13,393 nucleotides of DNA, taken from the NCBI GenBank assembly GCA_003554665.1, contig PWGY01000228.1, positions 1 to 13,393 of the forward strand. The letters run 5' to 3'. The DNA comes from Bacteroidales bacterium. GTDB taxonomy: Bacteria > Bacteroidota > Bacteroidia > Bacteroidales > UBA7960. The notes under the pieces are model-generated. The model saw nothing but the letters and a program-made list of their open reading frames with translations, ran no database searches and was not told where the DNA came from. This document shows, piece after piece, positions 6,703 through 13,393 of this stretch (positions are counted from its first letter, which is position 1; each line of letters opens with the position of its first letter). Made by a program: the position numbers and the translations under genes.

Positions 6703-6724
6703 GTTCGGGGCGCCAGCCCCGAAC
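6703..6724. repeat. 22-nt hairpin, outer copy abutting the dnaB stop
   Basis: This second copy of the 9-bp-stem hairpin shares its last base (6724) with the dnaB stop codon TAG (6724-6726, minus strand). On the dnaB transcript the stem would therefore begin at the final base of the stop codon. Confidence 0.9.
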
Positions 6725-8253
6725 TAAAACGGCACCTCATCATCGTCCATGTCATTCATTTTGGACGGAATGGTAAAGGTATTCTGGTCATCGAACGACT
6801 CAGAAGGTTTCATCTCCCCGCCCTCAAGGTACCCGGCGGTTTCGTAATCCGTAAATTTCGCAAAATTCTGAATGAAACGCAAGTCGATGTCTTTCAGGGC
6901 CCCATTCCGGTGCTTGGCAATAATAAGCTGGGCCAGGCCTTCGGTGGAGTTGCCCTGTTCATCCTCAGTGATCTGGTAGTATTCAGGACGGTAAATAAAC
7001 AATACCATGTCGGCGTCCTGCTCAATGGCGCCTGATTCACGAAGATCCGATAGCACCGGTCTTTTTGAACCACCTCTTGTCTCCACGGCACGACTCAACT
7101 GAGAAATGGCAATTACCGGAACATTCAGTTCCTTGGCAAGGCTTTTCATGGAGCGGGAAATATTGCTGATCTCCTGTTCACGGTTTCCGCGGTTGTTATC
7201 ATTGCCCCCGCTCATCAGCTGCAGGTAGTCCACAATGATCAACTGTACATCATGCTGCGCTTTCAGTCGACGGCATTTGGCCCTTAGCTCAAAAATGGAA
7301 AGAGCAGGGGTGTCGTCAATAAAAAGCGGGGCATCAGTCAGGGTATTCAGGCGGGCATTGAGCTGCTCCCACTCATATTGTTCCAGTTGCCCCCGCCTGA
7401 GTTTATCAGCAGCAAGTTCAGCCTCACTGGCAATCAGGCGGGTCACAAGCTGAACCCCTGACATCTCGAGAGAGAATACTGCAATGGGCTTTTTAAAGTC
7501 AACGGCCATATTCCTGGCCATGGACAGCACAAAAGCCGTTTTACCCATACCAGGACGGGCAGCCAGAATAATCAGGTCAGATTTTTGCCAGCCAGCGGTA
7601 ACCCGGTCCAGTTCAGCAAATCCACTGGGAATCCCGCTGATATGTCCTTCCTGGTTTTTGGCGCCTTCGATCTGCGTTACTGCCTCCTTAATCAGGGAGT
7701 GCATGTCGTCGTAATTGCGTCGCAGGTTGGTTTCACTCACTGCAAACAACTGCTGTTCGGCTTTGTCAAGTATATCAAACACATCGGTGGTATCCTCGTA
7801 AGAATCCTTGATGATCTCTGAGCTGATGCGTATCAACTCACGCTGAAGGAATTTCTGTAAAACAATGCGGGCATGGTATTCCACGTTGGCGGCGCTGGCC
7901 ACCCGGTTGGTCATCATGGTAATACTGTAGGCTCCGCCCACCAACTCCAGCTCTCCTTTTTTCTTCAGGGCTTCGGTCACTGTCAGAATATCCACCGGCT
8001 GCCCTCCGGAAAAAAGATCCTGAATCACCCCAAAGATCTTCTGATGTGATTCTTTATAAAAAACTTCGGGTTTCAGCAGATCCACCACATTGGTCAAAGC
8101 ATTCTGCTCCAGCATCATCGCGCCCAACACGGCTTCCTCAAGGTCGGTAGCCTGTGGTGGCACCCGTCCGTGATCTGAATAATCCGCCGGATAAAATGAC
8201 TTTTTGACCTTCCTGCCCGACGACTCCCTGACTTTTTGCTCTTTTTCTTCCAT
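6724..8253 (-). CDS. dnaB: Replicative DNA helicase
   Basis: DnaB is the hexameric ATP-driven helicase that unwinds DNA at the replication fork and recruits primase. The 509-residue protein has the N-terminal primase-interaction domain (about 32-135, from PPQATDLEEAVLGAMMLEQ), a linker, and a RecA-like motor from about 205. Visible motor motifs are Walker A ARPGMGKT (232-239), Walker B LIIVDYLQLM (338-347), the DnaB signature SDLRESGAIEQDADMV, and KHRNGA with the likely arginine finger Arg449. No intein interrupts the usual sites. The extreme C-terminus, MDDDEVPF, resembles the acidic tip of SSB proteins. The ATG at 8253 lacks a Shine-Dalgarno. It lies 75 nt after the PorE-like gene, probably in the same transcript, and is followed directly by the hairpin array. 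Confidence 0.98.
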   Translation of the reverse strand: MEEKEQKVRESSGRKVKKSFYPADYSDHGRVPPQATDLEEAVLGAMMLEQNALTNVVDLLKPEVFYKESHQKIFGVIQDLFSGGQPVDILTVTEALKKKGELELVGGAYSITMMTNRVASAANVEYHARIVLQKFLQRELIRISSEIIKDSYEDTTDVFDILDKAEQQLFAVSETNLRRNYDDMHSLIKEAVTQIEGAKNQEGHISGIPSGFAELDRVTAGWQKSDLIILAARPGMGKTAFVLSMARNMAVDFKKPIAVFSLEMSGVQLVTRLIASEAELAADKLRRGQLEQYEWEQLNARLNTLTDAPLFIDDTPALSIFELRAKCRRLKAQHDVQLIIVDYLQLMSGGNDNNRGNREQEISNISRSMKSLAKELNVPVIAISQLSRAVETRGGSKRPVLSDLRESGAIEQDADMVLFIYRPEYYQITEDEQGNSTEGLAQLIIAKHRNGALKDIDLRFIQNFAKFTDYETAGYLEGGEMKPSESFDDQNTFTIPSKMNDMDDDEVPF

Positions 8254-8328
8254 ACTTCAAAAATAATCAATCAATCATGTACCCGGAAGTTTATGCCGGC
8301 AAATAATTATTAACAATGGACCTGTGCC

Positions 8329-10287
8329 TTAACTCCCGTTGATAACACGGAACTCGGTACGCCTGTTTCTTGCACGCCCCTCAGCCGTTTCATTGGTATC
8401 CAGGGGCTTGGTATCGGCAAAACCCTTATAGGAAAGCCGCCCGGGTGATATCCCCTGTTCCGTGAGGTAGTTGTATACACTCCGGGCCCGGTTTTCTGAC
8501 AGCTCCATGTTGTATTCAAAACTTCCTGTACTGTCAGTATGCCCCCTGATCTCCACCTGTACGTCAGGGTTATCTTCCATGAATCGCCTCAGGCGTTCAA
8601 GCTCATAATATGAGGTCTCCTGCAGGGCATAATGGTCGGTTTTAAAAAAAATATTCCGCAAAACAACGGCTGCTCCTTCCCGCACCGGTTGCAGTGCAAT
8701 GTCTCTCAGATGTGGCTCCACCACTGTTCGCACCCCCTCATAACTGAAATGATCTGAGAAAAAGAGATAGCCTGTCATGGATACATTCAGCGCCAGGTCA
8801 CGGCCCGTAGGAATGGGAATCAGGAATGAGCCATCAGCCGGATCTGCCACAGAAGCCGCAATGGTATGCCCGGATTGCGTATCAGAAACCTCAAAGCCGG
8901 CAGCCAGGGGGTCTCCGCTCTCCGCATCCGTTACAGTACCCTTCATGTAGGTAACCGGGCGTGGCCGGGCTTCTTCATATAGGGTGAAGGTGTAAAGGTC
9001 ACTTTTGCCATATCCCCCATCCATGTCAGATGAAAACCATGCCGTATTACCGGAAGCACCCACGATCAGCCCGAATTCATCTGCATGGGTATTGATCGGA
9101 TATCCCATATTCACAGGTTCGGTCCAGTTTCCATCTTCATCTTTCCGGCTGAAGAAAATATCCAGCCCTCCCATCCCGATATGGCCATCAGAGGCAAAAT
9201 AAAGCGTCTGATTGTCAGGATGGATAAATGGTGACATTTCGCGGCCGGAGGTATTGATAACAGAGCCCAGGTTATGGGGCTCATTCCACCCACCCTCACC
9301 ATCACGGGTGGCTTTCCAGATGTCCATTTCCCCGATGCTTCCGGACCGGCTGCTGGCAAAATAAATTGTTTGGCCATCGGCCGATACGGATGGCTGGGAA
9401 TCCCAGTCATGAGAGTTGAGCGGACGCCCCGGGTTCTCGGGCCGGCTCCACTGCCCGCCCTCCAGGCGTGAGTAGTATATATCACAACTCCCTACCCCAT
9501 CACTGCGATTGCAGGCAGTAAAATATAGGTGTCTGCCATCAGCAGTAATACTCTGTGCACCCTCGTTGTCAGAAGTATTCAGCGGAGGGCCCATATTCAC
9601 CGCTTCAGACCAGGCCCCCTCCGTAAAATGACTGATGTAAAAATCCTCAAACATCACCGTGCCTCCTCTTTCACCTTCCCTGGGCTTTTTCCGTGTGAAA
9701 ATGAGCGTCATCTCATCCGCAGTCAGGGTAGGACTGTATTCAGCATGCCTGCTGTTGATTGACTGACCGGCATTTTCGGGGGTAAATTCAACAGGCTCAG
9801 CCATCGATTCAAGGGCAAAATCGCAATGCTGAAGCAGGGTTTCGGCCCTTTCCTGCAAAGACTTGCTCACATCATCGCGCAGGGAAAAAGCCTTCAGACG
9901 CTGATGGGCCTCTTCATACTGACCGGTCCGGAACAGAGATTTCCCAAGGTAAAACACGGCAGGGGGGAAAAAGCCTGGATCAATTTCCACTGCATTCCGG
10001 TAAGGGGCAATGCTTTTTTCATAATTTTCCGCAGAATAAAAAATTTCTGCCTTCAGCAGGTGGGCCTCAATAAAACCCGGATCACGCTCTGTGGCATTAC
10101 GAAGTTCGGTGAGAGCCTCCTCGCGGTTATACCTCCTGTAAGCCTCCTCAGCCCTTTCGTAAGCCCTTCGTGCCCGCCGGCTATCGGTGGTCAACTCTCC
10201 CCTTTCCTGGGCGGGTAATGCATAAGGCATTCCAAAAACGAGCAGGCCCGTAATAAGCATGAGCAGAATCAGGGTCAGGGTACGCAT
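8329..10287 (-). CDS. OmpA-family protein with TPR, PD40 beta-propeller and carboxypeptidase-regulatory-like domains (PorE-like)
   Basis: This exported 652-residue envelope protein has a signal peptide (residues 1-27, ending ALPAQ). TPR-like helices follow (about 35-160). Five PD40/WD40-like blades span about 180-435, with repeats such as ITADGRHLYFTACNR, VSADGQTIYFASSRSG and IHPDNQTLYFASDG. A CarboxypepD_reg-like beta domain (about 445-533, from MKGTVTDAESGDPL) precedes a C-terminal OmpA peptidoglycan-binding domain (about 545-650: EIRGHTDSTG, NMELSENRARSVYNYL, EGRARNRRTEFRV). This order is that of PorE of the type IX secretion system in Porphyromonas gingivalis. Bacteroidota have several paralogs with the same order, so a T9SS role is possible, not shown. 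Unlike the reported lipoprotein PorE, no lipobox Cys is present. It starts 23 nt after queE ends, so co-transcription is likely. Confidence 0.93.
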   Translation of the reverse strand: MRTLTLILLMLITGLLVFGMPYALPAQERGELTTDSRRARRAYERAEEAYRRYNREEALTELRNATERDPGFIEAHLLKAEIFYSAENYEKSIAPYRNAVEIDPGFFPPAVFYLGKSLFRTGQYEEAHQRLKAFSLRDDVSKSLQERAETLLQHCDFALESMAEPVEFTPENAGQSINSRHAEYSPTLTADEMTLIFTRKKPREGERGGTVMFEDFYISHFTEGAWSEAVNMGPPLNTSDNEGAQSITADGRHLYFTACNRSDGVGSCDIYYSRLEGGQWSRPENPGRPLNSHDWDSQPSVSADGQTIYFASSRSGSIGEMDIWKATRDGEGGWNEPHNLGSVINTSGREMSPFIHPDNQTLYFASDGHIGMGGLDIFFSRKDEDGNWTEPVNMGYPINTHADEFGLIVGASGNTAWFSSDMDGGYGKSDLYTFTLYEEARPRPVTYMKGTVTDAESGDPLAAGFEVSDTQSGHTIAASVADPADGSFLIPIPTGRDLALNVSMTGYLFFSDHFSYEGVRTVVEPHLRDIALQPVREGAAVVLRNIFFKTDHYALQETSYYELERLRRFMEDNPDVQVEIRGHTDSTGSFEYNMELSENRARSVYNYLTEQGISPGRLSYKGFADTKPLDTNETAEGRARNRRTEFRVINGS

Positions 10288-10310
10288 TGCTGGGGTCGGA
10301 AATACAATGA

Positions 10311-10967
10311 TTAAGGAATATGCATGAACTTATGGGCCTGTATGGACACCATCCATTGGGGATGGGCTTTTATATAATCAACGATAACCGGAAGAATTTC
10401 CGTATATCTGCTCCATTCAGGCTGAAGAAAAAGCCGGCAGTTTTGCTTCACCTTGTCAGCATTCCGTTCGGCCCACGCAAAGTCATCCCTGTCGTGCACA
10501 ATCACCTTCAACTCATCTGCCATGTGAAGCATATCGCGTCTGGCATCCAGGTTCCTTTTCGGGGAAAGGCAGATCCAGTCGTATTGCCCGGTAAGCGGGT
10601 ATCCGCCGCAGGTTTCAAGGTAAATGGTAACCCCTTTTTCTTTGAGGTTATCGCAAAGGGGATCCAGGTTGTACATAAGCGGCTCCCCCCCCGTAATGAC
10701 CACCGCATTGGCGGGAAAAGCATGCGCGTAATCCACAATATCACTGACACTTGTCAGGGGATGCAGGGCTGCATCCCAGGATTCTTTCACATCACACCAG
10801 TGACAACCCACATCGCAACCCCCGACACGAATAAAAGCCGCAGGCTTCCCCGTATTGAAGCCCTCTCCCTGAATGGAATAAAACATCTCCATGACAGGCA
10901 GCAGCAACCCTTTTTCCAGTTGCCGGCTGTGCTCCGGGGTCAGGTTTATCAGATCACAATTACTCAA
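10311..10967 (-). CDS. queE: 7-carboxy-7-deazaguanine synthase (radical SAM)
   Basis: QueE converts 6-carboxy-tetrahydropterin to 7-carboxy-7-deazaguanine, a step in the pathway to preQ0 and queuosine in tRNA. The 218-residue protein has the substrate-loop motif [19 protein letters not shown], the iron-sulfur motif CDVGCHWC (Cys51, Cys55, Cys58; C-x3-C-x2-C), the SAM-binding TGGEP (92-96) and the C-terminus QAHKFMHIP. There is no in-frame ATG before codon 26. The TTG at 10965-10967 is preferred because Bacteroidota QueE proteins, as I recall them, carry about 20 residues before [15 protein letters not shown]; a CTG one codon earlier is also possible. The start overlaps the end of folD by 8 nt, suggesting translational coupling. 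No other queuosine gene is in the window. Confidence 0.95.
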   Translation of the reverse strand: MSNCDLINLTPEHSRQLEKGLLLPVMEMFYSIQGEGFNTGKPAAFIRVGGCDVGCHWCDVKESWDAALHPLTSVSDIVDYAHAFPANAVVITGGEPLMYNLDPLCDNLKEKGVTIYLETCGGYPLTGQYDWICLSPKRNLDARRDMLHMADELKVIVHDRDDFAWAERNADKVKQNCRLFLQPEWSRYTEILPVIVDYIKAHPQWMVSIQAHKFMHIP

Positions 10968-11850
10968 CAGGTCCGAATATTTCTTTTTTTGACGCTTTAA
11001 GGGTATTCATCAGCAATGAAACAATGGTCATGGGACCAACTCCACCGGGAACCGGGGTAATGTGGGAAGCCTTTGGTGAAACCTCATCAAATGCGACATC
11101 GCCGATCAGGCGAAAACCTGATTTTTTTTCTGCAGATGGCACCCGGTGGATCCCGACGTCGATCACCACTGCACCATCCCGGACCATATCTGCCGTAACA
11201 AATTCCTGTTTCCCCATGGCCACGATGAGAATATCAGCCCGGGATGTAATTTCCTTCAGGTTCCTGGTACGACTGTGGCATACGGTAACTGTGGCATTTC
11301 CATTGTCATCATTCCTGCCCATAAGCAGGCTCATGGGTTTACCGACGATATTGCTCCGGCCCAACACCACGCAATTTTTTCCGCTTGTTTCGATGCCGCT
11401 GCGTTTGATCATTTCCATGATGCCGTTGGGCGTGGCAGGAATGTATGCGGGCAACCCAAGCATCATTCTCCCGGCATTGACCGGATGGAACCCATCCACG
11501 TCTTTTTCAGGAGCTACATACTGGATAACCTTCTGGGTATCAATGTGTGGAGGGAGTGGCAACTGCACGATCAGGCCGTCTATTTCAGGATCATTATTGA
11601 TGAATCCGATGGCCTCCAGCAACTCCTCTTCTGTTACATCAGACTCAAAGCGGTAGGTCGAGGAATCAAACCCCACCTCCTTACAGGATTTGCTTTTATT
11701 GTTTACGTAAGTTTCACTTGCCGGATCCTCTCCCACAAGCATCGCAGCCAGGTGGGGAACCTTGCCCCCCTCGTCTTTAATACGCTTTACCTCTTCTGCA
11801 ATTTCCTGCTTGATCGCTTTGGAAATCTCTTTTCCGCTAATAAGCTCCAT
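10960..11850 (-). CDS. folD: Bifunctional methylenetetrahydrofolate dehydrogenase / methenyltetrahydrofolate cyclohydrolase
   Basis: FolD interconverts methylene-THF, methenyl-THF and 10-formyl-THF, feeding one-carbon units to ThyA and purine synthesis. The 296-residue length is normal. Visible are the catalytic Tyr48 and Lys52 in the YVxxK motif ([10 protein letters not shown]), VQLPLPPHI, the active-site aspartates in [10 protein letters not shown] (117, 119), the NADP-binding GRSNIVGKP (164-172) and the C-terminal PGGVGPMT (268-275). The ATG at 11850 gives the standard start MELISGKEI. It lies 133 nt downstream of ffh and overlaps queE by 8 nt. It could have its own promoter in the ffh-folD gap, but I see no clear TAnnTTTG there. 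Confidence 0.98.
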   Translation of the reverse strand: MELISGKEISKAIKQEIAEEVKRIKDEGGKVPHLAAMLVGEDPASETYVNNKSKSCKEVGFDSSTYRFESDVTEEELLEAIGFINNDPEIDGLIVQLPLPPHIDTQKVIQYVAPEKDVDGFHPVNAGRMMLGLPAYIPATPNGIMEMIKRSGIETSGKNCVVLGRSNIVGKPMSLLMGRNDDNGNATVTVCHSRTRNLKEITSRADILIVAMGKQEFVTADMVRDGAVVIDVGIHRVPSAEKKSGFRLIGDVAFDEVSPKASHITPVPGGVGPMTIVSLLMNTLKASKKEIFGPVE

Positions 11851-11873
11851 AATGGGGTTGTTTTATAGATTTA

Positions 11874-11893
11874 CAGGCCAATATACAGGCCTG
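11874..11893. other. Perfect hairpin in the folD leader
   Basis: CAGGCC, an 8-nt AT-rich loop, then GGCCTG forms a 6-bp perfect stem 24-43 nt upstream of the folD ATG on the minus strand. TAAATCTATAAAAC follows rather than a T tract, so it is a weak terminator candidate for ffh; a role in the folD leader is possible. Nothing else stands out in the 133-nt ffh-folD gap. Confidence 0.25.
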
Positions 11894-11983
11894 ATTATAA
11901 CAATTCCGTATCAGAAATAAATACCGGACAAAGCAGGAGACCCTACAACCAGGCACACTGCCAGGGCTATAGCTGTTACTGAA

Positions 11984-13324
11984 TTACCTTCTCATCCCCT
12001 GCATATTCCGCATCATATTGGCCATTTTTCCCTTGCCTCCCGACCGCATGGTGCGCATCATCTTGCGCATGTCTTCAAATTGCTTAAGGAGTTTGTTGAC
12101 CTCCTGAATATCGGTTCCGGCGCCCCGTGCAATTCTTTTTCGACGACTTCCGTTCATAATTGCCGGGTTTTCCCGTTCGTCCGGGGTCATGGAGTAAATA
12201 ATGGCCTCCACGCCTTTAAAAGCATCATCTTCCAGGTCCACATCCTTGATCGCTTTGCCCATGCCCGGAATCATTCCCATCAAATCCTTGACATTCCCCA
12301 TCTTTTTGATTTGCTGAAGCTGGGAGAGGAAATCATTGAAATCGAACTGATTCTTTGCAATTTTCTTCTGCAGCTTTTGGGCTTCCTGCTCGTCGTATTG
12401 TTCCTGGGCTTTCTCCACAAGGGATACGATGTCTCCCATGCCCAGGATCCGGTCAGCCATCCGCCGCGGGTGAAATACGTCAATGGCATCCACTTTTTCG
12501 CCGATACCAACGAACTTTATTGGCTTATTCACCACAGAGCGGATCGTCAGTGCAGCCCCGCCACGGGTATCACCATCAAGCTTGGTCAGCACCACCCCGT
12601 CGTAATCAAGCCGCTCGTTAAAAGCTTTGGCAGTGTTCACTGCATCCTGACCTGTCATGGCATCAACCACAAAAAGTGTTTCCTGGGGGTTCAGGGCTTC
12701 TTTCAGTGAAGAGATCTCATTCATCATTTCCTGATCAATGGCCAGCCGGCCGGCAGTATCCACCACCACCACCTGGTGCCCCATGTTCTTGGCGTGCTTA
12801 ACCGATCTTTTGGCAATGGCCACCGGATCCTTCACCCCATCTTCGGTATACACTTCAACATCAATCTGTTCTCCAAGCACCTTCAACTGATCAATTGCCG
12901 CAGGCCGGTAAACGTCACCGGCTGTCAGCAGCACTTTTTTACTCTTTTTACCTTTCAGGTAATTGGCCAGCTTGGCCGAAAAAGTTGTTTTACCGCTACC
13001 TTGCAACCCGGCAACCAGTATAATGGCAGGATTACCTTTCAGGTTTATTTCCTCGTGGGTTGTGCCCATCAGTTCGGTCAGCTCCTCATGGACTACCTTC
13101 ACCATAAGCTGCCCGGGAGAGACCGAGGTTAGCACATCACGGCCCATGGCCTTCTCCTTGATCCTCTCGGTAAAATTTTTGGCAATTTTATAGTTAACGT
13201 CGGCATCCACCAGGGCGCGGCGCACATCTTTCAGGGATTCAGCCACGTTGACCTCTGTAATGTGGCCCTGACCCTTGATCACCTTAAACGCCTTATCTAA
13301 CTTATCATTAAGATTTTCAAACAT
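11984..13324 (-). CDS. ffh: Signal recognition particle GTPase subunit Ffh (SRP54)
   Basis: Ffh binds hydrophobic signal sequences on nascent chains and, with SRP RNA and FtsY, delivers ribosomes to the membrane. The complete 446-residue protein shows an N domain (1-90, with LKDVRRALVDADVN) and a G domain with G1 GLQGSGKTT (106-114), GDVYRPAAIDQL, G3 DTAGR (189-193), G4 TKLD (247-250) and GIGEK (273-277). A methionine-rich M domain from about 328 has the RNA-binding segment NGSRRKRIARGAG (391-403) and ends MMRNMQGMRR. The ATG at 13324 gives the family start MFENLNDKL. No SRP RNA gene is seen nearby. It is the first gene of the minus-strand block, with a possible -7 element at 13345-13352. Confidence 0.98.
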   Translation of the reverse strand: MFENLNDKLDKAFKVIKGQGHITEVNVAESLKDVRRALVDADVNYKIAKNFTERIKEKAMGRDVLTSVSPGQLMVKVVHEELTELMGTTHEEINLKGNPAIILVAGLQGSGKTTFSAKLANYLKGKKSKKVLLTAGDVYRPAAIDQLKVLGEQIDVEVYTEDGVKDPVAIAKRSVKHAKNMGHQVVVVDTAGRLAIDQEMMNEISSLKEALNPQETLFVVDAMTGQDAVNTAKAFNERLDYDGVVLTKLDGDTRGGAALTIRSVVNKPIKFVGIGEKVDAIDVFHPRRMADRILGMGDIVSLVEKAQEQYDEQEAQKLQKKIAKNQFDFNDFLSQLQQIKKMGNVKDLMGMIPGMGKAIKDVDLEDDAFKGVEAIIYSMTPDERENPAIMNGSRRKRIARGAGTDIQEVNKLLKQFEDMRKMMRTMRSGGKGKMANMMRNMQGMRR

Positions 13325-13344
13325 ATCCGTCCGTAATTTTTGTG

Positions 13345-13352
13345 CAAAATTA
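13345..13352 (-). promoter_or_regulatory. Possible -7 promoter element for ffh
   Basis: On the minus strand, TAATTTTG matches the Bacteroidota -7 consensus TAnnTTTG, 20 nt upstream of the ffh ATG. No clear TTG lies 17-23 nt further upstream, so the match is partial. The predicted leader would be short, about 10-15 nt. Confidence 0.35.
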
Positions 13353-13393
13353 CCAATTATTCTCCTAATTCTCCCCTTTAAATTACCTTCGCC

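Larger units (their letters stand above)
6436..6724. repeat. Array of eight short perfect hairpins with CAACCAACAACC-type linkers
   Basis: This fills most of the only long non-coding stretch (6342-6723). Perfect hairpins lie at 6436-6452 (TGACCC, 5-nt loop), 6467-6488 (9-bp stem), 6567-6581 (GGGTGC-GAA-GCACCC), 6592-6604 (GGCGC-GAA-GCGCC), 6616-6630 (GAGTGC-GGA-GCACTC), 6648-6662 (same as the third), 6673-6687 (GGAGGC-GAA-GCCTCC) and 6703-6724 (same as the second). Linkers of CAACCAACAACC or close variants occur at 6451-6466, 6489-6500, 6554-6564, 6635-6645 and 6691-6702. Stems differ but stay perfectly paired, while the core GC-GAA-GC is constant in four of them. The stretch 6501-6553 has no clear hairpin. 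No T tract follows the hairpins on either strand, so classical terminators are unlikely. The array lies in the expected dnaB 3' transcript, on the minus strand. No protein-coding potential is seen. Confidence 0.9.

Noticed and set aside
6436..6724. Tandem Rho-independent terminators after dnaB
   Set aside because: The stems are strong, but neither strand has a T tract after them; the linkers are G/T mixed on the minus strand.
6398..6776. Open frames of 60-113 codons on both strands across the hairpin array
   Set aside because: Their translations are repeats such as NQQPRVRSTRQ, produced by the linker-hairpin pattern; they run into dnaB and have no recognisable domain.
8258..8265. TATTTTTG on the minus strand as a dnaB promoter
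   Set aside because: It lies only five bases before the dnaB ATG and has no TTG at the expected distance upstream; a leaderless start would be needed.
8264..8277. ATCA tandem repeat upstream of dnaB
   Set aside because: Only about three units are present, which is within chance for AT-rich leader sequence.
10320..11868. Long plus-strand open frames of 210-240 codons opposite queE and folD
   Set aside because: They are antisense to clear, complete enzyme genes, and their translations show no domain.

Overview
The window looks like a chromosomal housekeeping segment from a member of the Bacteroidota. The evidence is a PorE-like TPR/PD40/CRD/OmpA outer-membrane protein, a QueE and a secreted 'asparagine synthetase B'-labelled protein of Bacteroidota type, TAnnTTTG-like promoter elements, and start codons without clear Shine-Dalgarno sequences. 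Base composition is moderate and even. There is no phage, plasmid, CRISPR, transposase, tRNA or rRNA. A more precise placement (for example Bacteroidales/Marinilabiliales-like) would be a guess.

Layout, left to right. (1) Positions 1-761, minus strand: the first third of a membrane-bound ion-pumping pyrophosphatase (hppA). It is divergent from the next block across a ~220-bp promoter region. (2) Positions 981-4871, plus strand: a bifunctional-nuclease-domain protein with a UVR motif, a CNT-family nucleoside transporter carrying an N-terminal lipoprotein-like domain, thymidylate synthase (thyA) and dihydrofolate reductase (folA). This reads as a nucleoside-uptake and thymidylate operon. (3) Positions 4872-4985: a convergent gap with one hairpin. 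(4) Positions 4986-13324, all minus strand and so transcribed right to left: ffh, folD, queE (start overlapping the folD end), a PorE-like OmpA-family protein, dnaB, and a secreted GATase-like protein of unknown function.

The only long non-coding stretch (6342-6723) lies between dnaB and the secreted protein. It is mostly an array of eight short perfect hairpins. Four share the core GCGAAGC, a fifth is a close variant, the stems differ in sequence but keep pairing, and CAACCAACAACC-type linkers recur between them. Two identical 22-nt hairpins are the second and the last members, and the last one touches the dnaB stop codon. Just beyond the array are a perfect 7+2+7 dyad and a 3 x 18-bp tandem repeat that sits on the start codon of the secreted protein and offers three in-frame ATGs 18 nt apart.

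Functionally, ThyA turns methylene-THF into DHF, FolA reduces DHF back to THF, and FolD interconverts one-carbon folates, so the window carries much of the thymidylate cycle. DnaB, Ffh and the pyrophosphatase are core replication, protein targeting and energy genes. I see no undescribed multi-gene system. The unusual items are the hairpin array, the start-codon repeat, the transporter fusion and the SSB-like tail on DnaB.
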